A stretch of 64,000 bases of DNA, from contig NZ_SOCE01000001.1 in the NCBI RefSeq assembly GCF_004365175.1, forward strand, positions 4,161,403 to 4,225,402, written 5' to 3'. Position numbers and translations under genes: made by a program. Below, piece after piece: positions 54,856 to 64,000 of the stretch. The notes under the pieces were generated by a model, which saw only the letters and a program-made list of their open reading frames with translations, ran no database searches and was not told where the DNA came from. The DNA is from Kribbella voronezhensis. GTDB lineage: Bacteria > Actinomycetota > Actinomycetes > Propionibacteriales > Kribbellaceae. How positions within the stretch are numbered: position 1 is the stretch's first letter; every line of letters starts with the position of its first letter.

Positions 54856-54892
54856 CGATTCGGCACCGGACAGCTACCGGGAGGCGCCCGCG

Positions 54893-57703
54893 ATGGTGAG
54901 ATTCGACGAGATCGGTGTGCTGCCCGAGCCCGGCGACAACGTCGCGATCTGTTCTCGCCGGCTGGAGCAAGGCACCGTCGTCGACTTCGCCGGTACTCCG
55001 GTGACGCTGCCGCACACGGTCCTCGAAGGCCACCGGATCGTCGCCCGCCCGATCGCGGCCGGTGAGGCGTTGCTGTCCTGGCACACCCCGTTCGCCCGCG
55101 CCCGCCGCGACCTCTCGATAGGCGACTACGTCTGTACGCCGACCAGCCTGGCCGCGGTGTCGGCAAGAGGTGTCGAAGGGTTGCCGAGTGAGCCGTCGGC
55201 CGACAACGAGCCACTGGATCCGTACGAGCTGGACGAGAACGCCCTCAACTTCGGCCAGCAGGTCACCTCGGTGGAGCAGCCGGGCACCTTCCTCGGCTAC
55301 CCCCGCGACCAAGGCCCGGCCGGCACCCGCAACCACGTAGTGCTGCTCGCCACGAGCTCCCGCAGCAGCGGCTTCGTCACCGAACTCGCCAAGCGGTTCG
55401 CGGGGGCCAACGGGCTCGCCGGCGCCGAGGGGTTTGACGGGACCGAGCGGTTGGCCGGGGCCAAGCGGTTCGCCGGGGCCGAGGGGTTTGACGGGGCCGA
55501 GGGGTTTGACGGGGTGGTGCCGGTCGCGCACACCGAAGGTGGCGAGGAGGGAACGCCGAACAACCTGCAGATCCTGCTGGCGACACTGACCGGGTTCGCG
55601 CTGAACCCGAATGTCGGCGCGGTGCTGATCGTCGACACCGAGGACGATCTCGTGTCGGGGCAGGCGATCCGGGACTTCATGGCCGAGCAGGGCTACCCGC
55701 CGATCCGGGTGCCGCACGCGTACTTCACCCGGCAGGGCGGATTCGAGCACGACCTCACTCAAGCGGCCGAGCTCGTGAAGCCCTGGCTGCCGATCGTGGC
55801 GGCGCAGCGACGGCAGGAGGTTCCGCTGGCGGATCTGTGGATCGGCCTGCAGTGCGGCGGATCGGACGCGTTCTCCGGTGTGAGTGCGAACCCGCTGTCC
55901 GGAGCCGTCGCGCGCGAGGTGATCCGGCACGGCGGTGTCGCAGTACTGGCTGAGACCGACGAACTGATCGGTGCGGAAGGCTACGTACTCAAGAACGTCC
56001 GTGATCTCTCGACCGCTCGCAGGTTCTTGCGGACCGTGCAGTCGTTCAAGGAGCGGGTCGGTTGGCACGGTCACACCGCGGAGGGGAATCCGTCCGGCGG
56101 CAATGTGTACCGCGGTCTGTACAACATCGTGCTCAAGTCCGTCGGCGCCGCCCGCAAGCTCGATCGTGAGGTGCGGCTCGACCATGTCATCGACTACGCC
56201 GAACCGATGCCCGGCCACGGGTTCGTCTTCATGGACAGTCCGGGCAACGACCTGGAGTCCGTCGCCGGGCAGGTCGCCAGCGGCTGCAACCTGATCTTCT
56301 TCACCACCGGAAACGGCTCGATCACCAATTTTCCGTTCGTGCCGACGATCAAGTTCGTCACCACCTCGACCCGGTACGAGTTGCTGCACGCCGAGATGGA
56401 CGTGGACGCGGGCCGCTACCTGACCGGTACGCCGATGGACGAGTTGACCGCGGAGACGTTCGAGCTGACCGTCCGGGTGGCGTCGGGTGAGCCGAGTGCG
56501 GGGGAGCGGGCCGGCCACAGCCAGGTGTCGATCTGGCGCAACTGGCGGCAGAGCGGACCCCGCGAAGGCATCTCGATCACCACCGACGGCCGTACGTCGC
56601 GCAAACTTGCCGACCTCCCCGCCGAAGACCGCGACGCCCCCCTCCCGGCAAAACCGCTAACGTTTTCCGCCCCGCAGGCAATAGAACCCATGCGCGTGAC
56701 GCTGTTGGAGGCAGACGGAAAACGTGTGCCTGAGCAGGTCGGGTTGATTCTGCCGACCAGCCTGTGTTCGGGGCAGATCGCGCTCAGACTTGCGGAAACG
56801 GCGGAAACCGAACGGTGGGCCGGGGACGCCGTGACCAGGATGGTCGCATTGCCGCACACCGAGGGGTGTGGATCGAGCGGCGGCGCCTCCGAGGAGACGT
56901 TCGCGCGGACGATGCTCGGCTACCTCCTGCACCCGAACGTCCGGATGGCGCTGTTGCTCGAACACGGCTGCGAGAAGACCCACAACGACTACTTCCGGTC
57001 CCGCCTGGTCGAGGCCGGTGCCGATCCCGCCCGTTTCGGCTGGGCGAGCATCCAGGCCGACGGCGGCCTCGACGCGGTCACGACGAGAGTCAAGGACTGG
57101 TTCGGCAGCTTCGACCTCCCGGCACCCGACGAGGTCGAAGGAAGCATCGGCGAGCTCACGGTAGGCCTCGAAGCCCGCGGTGACCTGAGCCCGGAAACCG
57201 CCGAGGCGATGGCTTTGATCGGCCGCGAGATCGTCGGCGCCGGCGGCTCGGTCGTGCTCTCCTCACGAGGCGCGCTGCTCGCCGACGAGAACTTCCGATC
57301 GGCCGCCTTCGGCTCGGCAACCACAGTGGAACCGACGATCGCGCACGGTCAGCGGTTCACCGCACCGGGCTGGCACGTGATGCGAATGCCGGGCACCGAC
57401 TGGATGGAGACGGCGACCGGCTTCGGCGCCGGCGGCGTACAGCAGATCCTGGCGCACGTTGCCGGCGGCACCTTGTCGGCGCAGCGGTTCGTGCCGGTCG
57501 TCGAGATCAGCAGTGATCCGCCGACGGTCGCGAAGTACGGCGACGACCTGGATGCCGTCGCTCTCGGTGACGCCGCCGAACAAGCCCGAGCCGGCCTGGA
57601 CGTGATCGCCGCGGTGGCGAGCCGCCGCCAAGTCCCGAAAGCAGTTGCTTCGGGCAACGTCGGCTTCCAGATCACCCGCGGTCTGCTCGGTACCTCGATG
57701 TGA
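54893..57703 (+). CDS. Double-domain UxaA/GarD-type sugar-acid dehydratase
   Basis: 936 residues from ATG 54893, selected because GGGAGG (54879-54884) lies eight bases ahead; ATG 54851 would lie on the operator. Residues 1-90 form a SAF domain. Residues about 140-560 form the altronate/galactarate dehydratase core ([63 protein letters not shown]). Residues about 600-930 repeat parts of the core ([40 protein letters not shown]). So it looks like an intramolecular duplication or fusion; normal UxaA is about 500 residues. Residues 167-208 are a hexapeptide repeat. Confidence 0.82.
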   Translation: MVRFDEIGVLPEPGDNVAICSRRLEQGTVVDFAGTPVTLPHTVLEGHRIVARPIAAGEALLSWHTPFARARRDLSIGDYVCTPTSLAAVSARGVEGLPSEPSADNEPLDPYELDENALNFGQQVTSVEQPGTFLGYPRDQGPAGTRNHVVLLATSSRSSGFVTELAKRFAGANGLAGAEGFDGTERLAGAKRFAGAEGFDGAEGFDGVVPVAHTEGGEEGTPNNLQILLATLTGFALNPNVGAVLIVDTEDDLVSGQAIRDFMAEQGYPPIRVPHAYFTRQGGFEHDLTQAAELVKPWLPIVAAQRRQEVPLADLWIGLQCGGSDAFSGVSANPLSGAVAREVIRHGGVAVLAETDELIGAEGYVLKNVRDLSTARRFLRTVQSFKERVGWHGHTAEGNPSGGNVYRGLYNIVLKSVGAARKLDREVRLDHVIDYAEPMPGHGFVFMDSPGNDLESVAGQVASGCNLIFFTTGNGSITNFPFVPTIKFVTTSTRYELLHAEMDVDAGRYLTGTPMDELTAETFELTVRVASGEPSAGERAGHSQVSIWRNWRQSGPREGISITTDGRTSRKLADLPAEDRDAPLPAKPLTFSAPQAIEPMRVTLLEADGKRVPEQVGLILPTSLCSGQIALRLAETAETERWAGDAVTRMVALPHTEGCGSSGGASEETFARTMLGYLLHPNVRMALLLEHGCEKTHNDYFRSRLVEAGADPARFGWASIQADGGLDAVTTRVKDWFGSFDLPAPDEVEGSIGELTVGLEARGDLSPETAEAMALIGREIVGAGGSVVLSSRGALLADENFRSAAFGSATTVEPTIAHGQRFTAPGWHVMRMPGTDWMETATGFGAGGVQQILAHVAGGTLSAQRFVPVVEISSDPPTVAKYGDDLDAVALGDAAEQARAGLDVIAAVASRRQVPKAVASGNVGFQITRGLLGTSM
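55391..55516 (+). repeat. Seven tandem 18-bp repeats in the UxaA-type dehydratase gene
   Basis: Seven contiguous 18-base units from 55391 to 55516, each encoding a six-residue unit of form x-x-(F/L)-(A/D)-G-(A/T); the last two units (55481-55516) differ only at the end. They are in frame and sit between GFVTELAK and [10 protein letters not shown], where typical UxaA has a short loop. Confidence 0.88.
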
Positions 57704-57733
57704 CAACCCCCAAATCGTGAGAGGCAGAACCTG

Positions 57734-58624
57734 ATGCACCTGGTCCGTTTCCAGCTCCCAGGCCAACCGCCCCAGGCCGGGGTCCGAACCGGTGACACGG
57801 TCGCACCGGTTCGCGGTGTCACGGGGATGGCGGAGCTCCTCCGGCTGCCGGTCGAGGAGCTCCGCGCCGCCGTGGCGAAGCTCGGCGACGAGGTCTCGCT
57901 GGCCGGCGTACGGCTGCTGCCGCCGCTCGACGGGTACGGCGAGGTGTGGTGTGCGGGCGTCACGTACGAGCGATCTCGCGGTGCCCGGATGGAGGAGAGC
58001 ACCGAGCAGTCCGTGTACGACCGCGTGTACTCCGCGCCGCGCCCCGAGCTGTTCCCGAAGGCGCCCGCGTGGCGGGTCGTCACGGACGGCGATCCGATCG
58101 GCATCCGCGAGGACTCCGGTCTCGACGTACCGGAGCCCGAACTCGCGATCGTGGCCAACAGCCGCGGCGAGATCGTCGGCTTCACGGTCTGCAACGACGT
58201 CAGCTCACGGTCGATCGAAGGCGAGAACCCGCTCTACATCCCGCAGGCGAAGGTGTTCGCGGGCGGCTGTGCGCTGGCGACCGGGATCCGGCCGGTCTGG
58301 GAGGTGGCCGACCCGAAGGACCTCACCATCGACCTGGTGATCCGGCGCGGCGACGCCGAGGTGTTCACCGGTACGACGTCCACCAAGAACCTGGTCCGCG
58401 AGTTGCAGGACCTGATCGACGTGCTGTTCGTACCGAACGAGTTCCCCGACGGCGTGATCCTCGCGACCGGCACCGGGATCGTGCCCGAACTCGACTTCGC
58501 CCTCCAGCAGGGCGACGTGGTGGAGATCGCGATCAGCGAGATCGGCACGTTGACGAATACGGTGGCAGTCGGCCGGGAACCTTTCGCCTTCCTGGCAGCC
58601 GAGACTTTGGAGGAGACCCGATGA
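57734..58624 (+). CDS. FAH-family 2-keto-3-deoxypentonate dehydratase (KdaD-like)
   Basis: 296 residues from ATG 57734. Fumarylacetoacetate-hydrolase fold with metal Glu pair in LDVPEPELAIVANSRGE and NDVSSRSIEGENPLY, and EVWCAGVTYE at the start of the active-site region. As I recall it, the archaeal 2-keto-3-deoxy-D-arabinonate dehydratase shares this layout and length. Product would be 2-oxoglutarate semialdehyde. It lies 30 bases after the UxaA-type gene, GAGAGG in between. Confidence 0.85.
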   Translation: MHLVRFQLPGQPPQAGVRTGDTVAPVRGVTGMAELLRLPVEELRAAVAKLGDEVSLAGVRLLPPLDGYGEVWCAGVTYERSRGARMEESTEQSVYDRVYSAPRPELFPKAPAWRVVTDGDPIGIREDSGLDVPEPELAIVANSRGEIVGFTVCNDVSSRSIEGENPLYIPQAKVFAGGCALATGIRPVWEVADPKDLTIDLVIRRGDAEVFTGTTSTKNLVRELQDLIDVLFVPNEFPDGVILATGTGIVPELDFALQQGDVVEIAISEIGTLTNTVAVGREPFAFLAAETLEETR

Positions 58625-60071
58625 CCCCGGACACCACCCCTGCCGAACTCGAGCAGGCCCTGACCGACGCCGCCGACGCCGCGGAGCCGCTGGCCGCCTC
58701 GGAACCGGCCGTGCGGGCCGGGTGGATCCGAGCCGCCGCCGACGCGCTGGACGCCGCCGCCGACGAGCTGGTCCCGATCGCGATGCGCGAGTCGTCCCTG
58801 CCCGAGCCGCGGTTGCGCGGCGAGGTCGCCCGTAGCAGTGGCCAGCTCCGGATGTTCGCGGACGTCCTGGAAGAGGGCTCCCTGCTCGAGGTCATCATCG
58901 ACACCGCCGACCCGCAGGCAAAGCCGGTACCCCGGCCGGACCTCCGCCGCGTCCTCGTTCCGCTCGGCCCCGTGCTGGTGTTTGCCGCGAGCAACTTCCC
59001 CTTCGCCTTCAGCGTCTGCGGCGGCGACACCGCGTCGGCGCTGGCGGCCGGATGTCCGGTGATCGTCAAGGCGCACCCCGGCCACCCCGACCTGTCGGTC
59101 CGGACCGCCGAGGTGATGATCGAAGCTCTCCGCGCCGCGGGCGCCCCGGACGGCACACTCGGCCTGATCCAGGGGTACGACGTCGGTGTCACGGCGCTCA
59201 AGGATCCCCGGATCACCGCCGCCGGCTTCACCGGATCCGTCCCGGCCGGCAAGGCGTTGCACGAGATCGCGGTGACCAGGCCCGAGCCGATCCCCTTCTA
59301 CGGCGAACTCGGCAGCCTCAACCCGGTCTTCGTCACCCAGGCCGCCGTCGATGCCCGAGGCAACGAGATTGCCAGCGGGTACGTCGGGTCCTTCACGCTC
59401 GGCGTCGGCCAGTTCTGCACCAAGCCGGGACTGATCTTCCTGCCGGCCGGACACGGTCTGGACGACCAGTTGATCGAGGCAACCGGTGCGGTCGCCGAGG
59501 CGAAGATGCTGAACGACCGGATCGCGGAAGGCTTCTCGTCCGGCCTCGACCGGCTCCGCAAGGTCGATGGCGTCCGGGTCTTGAGCGACGGCGGCGCGAC
59601 GTTGCTCGGAACAACGGCGACGGAGCTGCTGGCGCGGCGCGAGGAGATCCTCGAGGAGTGTTTCGGCCCGGTCTCGATCGTCGTCGAGTACTCGTCGACC
59701 GACGAGCTGCGCGCGGCTGTGGAGGCGTTCGAGGGCAACCTGACCGCAACCCTGCACGCGGAAGAGGGCTCGGACGCCGAGCTGGCCCGTGAGCTCCTTC
59801 CGTTGCTGACGGCAAGGGCCGGCCGGGTGCTGTGGAACGGCTGGCCGACCGGCGTGGCCGTCTCCTGGGCACAACACCATGGTGGTCCGTTCCCGTCGAC
59901 GGTCGGCTCGATCCACACCAGCGTCGGAGTGACGGCCGCGCGCCGTTTCCAGCGTCCCGTGGCCTACCAGGACACGCCCGACACGGTGCTTCCCGCAGTA
60001 CTGCGTGACGCCAACCCCGCGGGGATCAGCCGTCGAGTGAACGGAACCGTGACGACAGGAGAGGTGTCTCG

Positions 60072-60075
<4 letters not shown>
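58621..60075 (+). CDS. Aldehyde dehydrogenase, 2-oxoglutarate-semialdehyde type
   Basis: 484 residues from ATG 58621 (ATGA overlap). Catalytic Cys in TLGVGQFCTKPGL, and the Glu in FYGELGSLNPVFV; these two blocks are those of ketoglutarate-semialdehyde dehydrogenases. NAD(P)-binding region FAASNFPFAFSVCGGDTASAL and GFTGSVPAGKAL. It would finish the oxidative pentonate route by making 2-oxoglutarate. Confidence 0.9.
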
Positions 60076-61981
<1,906 letters not shown>

Positions 61982-61982
<1 letters not shown>

Positions 61983-63298
61983 TGTCCACCTCCTGGGGAC
62001 CGTTCGAGGCGATCCGGGGACTTCGTCCTGACGGCGTGATCCCGCAGGTCACGCCGATCAGGCGACTGCTCCCGGACGTCCCGACCGAGCAGGACCCGTA
62101 CGCCGCTGCGCAGGCGGCCCTGGCGCCGTTGGCTTCGGCAGTGCGACCCGGTGCGCGGATCGCCGTCACCGCTGGGAGTCGGGGCATTCACGACCTGGTC
62201 GTCGTGGTCAGGGCAGCGGTCGACTGGCTTCGGGATGCCGGTGCCGAGCCGTTCGTCGTACCGGCGATGGGTTCGCACGGTGGCGCGACGGCTGATGGGC
62301 AACGAGAGATGCTAGCAGGTCTCGGAGTGACGCCCGAGTCGATGGGGTGTCCGATCGAGGCGACCATGGAGACCGTTGTCGTCGGCACCTTGGATGACGG
62401 GACGCCGGTGCATCATGACGCGGTGGCGGCGAAGGCGGACGGCGTTCTGCTGGTGAACCGGGTGAAGCCGCATACCGACTTCCATGGTCCGGTGGAGAGT
62501 GGTCTGGCGAAGATCCTGGCGATCGGGTTGGGTAATCACGCCGGTGCGGCCGCGCTGCATGCTGGTGGAATTCCCTCGCTGGGTGGCGCGATCGAGGCCG
62601 CCGCCCGCATGGTGATTGCCCAGGGCAAGATCTTGGGTGGGTTGGCGATCCTGGAGAACATGCTGGAGCGAACGGCATCGGTGGAGCTGGTGGTTGCCGA
62701 TGGCATCGGTGGCGCCGCGGAGACGGCGTTGTTGCAGCGGGCCGGGAGTTTGATGGGGCGGCTGCCGTTCGACGAGCTGGACGTGCTCGTGGTGGACGAG
62801 ATGGGGAAGGACAAGTCGGGCACGGGGATGGACACGAATGTGCTCGGGCGGTGCTGGGTGCACGGGATCCCCGAGTTCGACTCGCCGTCGATCGCGGCGA
62901 TCAGCGTGCACTCGCTGTCGGAGGCGTCGCACGGGAACGCGTCCGGGCTCGGCCTGGCGGATGTGATCCCCGCCCGGCTGCTGGAGCAGATCGATCTGCG
63001 GACCAGTTATGTGAACGCGTTGACCTCCGGCGCCGGTGGAGCGCGCCGGTCGCGGCTGCCGATGGTGCTCCAGGACGATGAGGCCGCGGTGCTCGCGGCT
63101 GTCACGATGAGCGGGCGGCGGGACTGGTCTTCGGTGCGGCTGGCCCGGATTCGCGACACCTTGTCGCCGAACGAGTTGATGGTCACGCCGGCGCTGCTGA
63201 CCGAGGCGGCGGAGCGGTTCGATCTGGAGATCGCCGGCACCGCGCGGCATCTGACCGATCCGTCCGGCTGCCTCACCGGCTGGCAGGAGCTGGGATGA
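61982..63298 (+). CDS. LarA-like (DUF2088) 2-hydroxyacid racemase/epimerase
   Basis: 438 residues from ATG 61982 (TGATG overlap with the dehydratase). N-terminal DUF2088 features: RIAVTAGSRGIHDLVVVV, VVPAMGSHGGATADG; then VNRVKPHTDFHGPVESGLAKILAIG, which holds the Lys/His positions near the nickel-pincer site of LarA. Homologues racemise or epimerise 2-hydroxyacids, including short aldonates. The cofactor-building LarB/LarC/LarE genes are not in the window. Coupled to the operon, so its substrate is likely the same sugar acid. Confidence 0.8.
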
Positions 63299-64000
63299 AC
63301 CTTCGCGAAGCGCGGGCACTGCTGGGCGACCGTGGGCTGGCCACACCGGGGCCGGAGTTCTCCTCGACGGGGCGCTTCGGCGACGGTACGCAGTACAAGA
63401 TCGAGATTCCGAGCTGTGAGGGTCCGGCGGTGATGCGGACGGTGCTGGACGAGGCGGGCGCTCGTGGGGTGACCGTGCACCGGGTCTCGCAAGGCAGCGG
63501 CGTGATGATGCTGACCGACAGCGAGATCGACGAGATGCTCACGCTCGGCGTCGACCATGGTGTGGAGGTCTGCCTGTTCCTCGGACCGCGCGGCGCCTGG
63601 GACATCGGCGGCCAGGCGAAGGTCTCGGCTGCTGTCGGCGGAGTTGCTCGCGGCAACGACATGGTTGCCGCGTCGCTCTGTGATGCGTACCGCGCGGTCG
63701 AGCTGGGTGTCCGGAGCCTGCTGGTCGGCGATCTCGGGGTGCTCGAACTGCTCGGCCTGCTCAAGAAGGAAGGTGAGCTGCCGGCCGACCTGGTGCTGAA
63801 GACATCGGTGCTGATGCCGTTGCCCAACGCATCGACTGCCGCGCTGTACGAGCGGCTCGGAGCGACTAGCTTGAACGTGTCGACCGACCTGCCGATCGGA
63901 GTGCTGGCAGAGATCCGGGCGATGACGACTGTGCCGATCGACATGTATATCGAGGTTCCTGACGATCAGGGCGGGCACGTGCGGTTCTACGACGTACCGG
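63295..64000 (+). CDS. TIM-barrel-like protein of unknown function, truncated by the window end
   Basis: ATG 63295 overlaps the LarA-like stop (ATGA); the frame stays open to the window end, so at least 235 residues are present and the C-terminus is missing. Visible segments are NLREARALLGDRGL, KIEIPSCEGPAVMRTVLDEAGARGVTVHRVSQGSG, EVCLFLGPRGAWDIGG and a repeated strand-helix pattern with SLLVGDLGVLELL. It resembles U32-peptidase-annotated or other TIM-barrel proteins seen in sugar-acid operons; I cannot name the reaction. Confidence 0.55.
   Translation, partial: MNLREARALLGDRGLATPGPEFSSTGRFGDGTQYKIEIPSCEGPAVMRTVLDEAGARGVTVHRVSQGSGVMMLTDSEIDEMLTLGVDHGVEVCLFLGPRGAWDIGGQAKVSAAVGGVARGNDMVAASLCDAYRAVELGVRSLLVGDLGVLELLGLLKKEGELPADLVLKTSVLMPLPNASTAALYERLGATSLNVSTDLPIGVLAEIRAMTTVPIDMYIEVPDDQGGHVRFYDVP

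Noticed and set aside
55391..55516. CRISPR array
   Set aside because: The 18-bp units are contiguous without spacers and encode a protein repeat in frame.

Overview
The window is GC-rich actinobacterial DNA: frequent GTG starts (one TTG), tightly packed genes with ATGA/GTGA/TGATG stop-start overlaps, several ECF sigma factors, a eukaryotic-type Ser/Thr kinase, many FGGY/ABC sugar genes and a wide set of secreted Tat or lipoprotein enzymes. The gene repertoire suggests a soil member of the Propionibacteriales, with Kribbella as my best guess; this is inference from content, not a database match. No rRNA, tRNA, insertion sequence, phage or CRISPR was seen, and no gene-free stretch exceeds about 210 bases.

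Layout. (1) 1-5.5 kb: purQ and purL with a large membrane protein wedged between them, then a degenerate tyrosine-phosphatase-like protein. (2) 5.5-9.9 kb: two large minus-strand genes of unknown function. (3) 10-13.3 kb: DUF1707 protein, an ECF sigma factor with its membrane partner, a GNAT acetyltransferase and a cupin. (4) 13.3-17.4 kb: dihydroxyacetone kinase operon dhaK-dhaL-dhaM, in which DhaM is fused to HPr and a complete PTS Enzyme I. (5) 17.5-25.4 kb: MFS exporters, a second ECF sigma, a Ser/Thr kinase, an ArsR/MFS divergent pair with a visible operator, two paralogous secreted proteins and a TenA-like protein. (6) 25.5-36.4 kb: sugar ABC importer with a GH106-like glycosidase, then PhoD phosphatase, an F5/8-type protein and a GH43 enzyme.

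(7) 36.4-38.8 kb: a hypothetical protein, two PAP2 phosphatases and a very small Pro/Trp-rich protein. (8) 38.9-49.7 kb: a long plus-strand catabolic locus: FGGY kinase, histidine phosphatase, DeoR regulator, second FGGY kinase, 2-hydroxyacid dehydrogenase, MgtC-like protein, inositol-monophosphatase-family enzyme, and a UgpA-UgpE-UgpB-UgpQ-like importer plus glycerophosphodiesterase. A perfect 9-bp inverted repeat lies before the first gene. (9) 49.8-54.1 kb: Gfo/Idh/MocA oxidoreductase, divergent arginase-family protein, secreted phosphodiester glycosidase, P-loop kinase.

(10) 54.1-64 kb: a GntR regulator diverging from a sugar-acid operon: a double-domain UxaA-type dehydratase, an FAH-family 2-keto-3-deoxypentonate dehydratase, a ketoglutarate-semialdehyde-type dehydrogenase, an IlvD/Edd pentonate dehydratase, a LarA-type racemase/epimerase and a partial TIM-barrel-like protein. 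Three of these make a complete oxidative (Weimberg-type) route from a pentonate to 2-oxoglutarate; the other three suggest an additional substrate. This operon, the self-contained DhaM-HPr-EI fusion, the unknown two-gene module at 5.5-9.9 kb, and two coding tandem repeats are the most interesting items.
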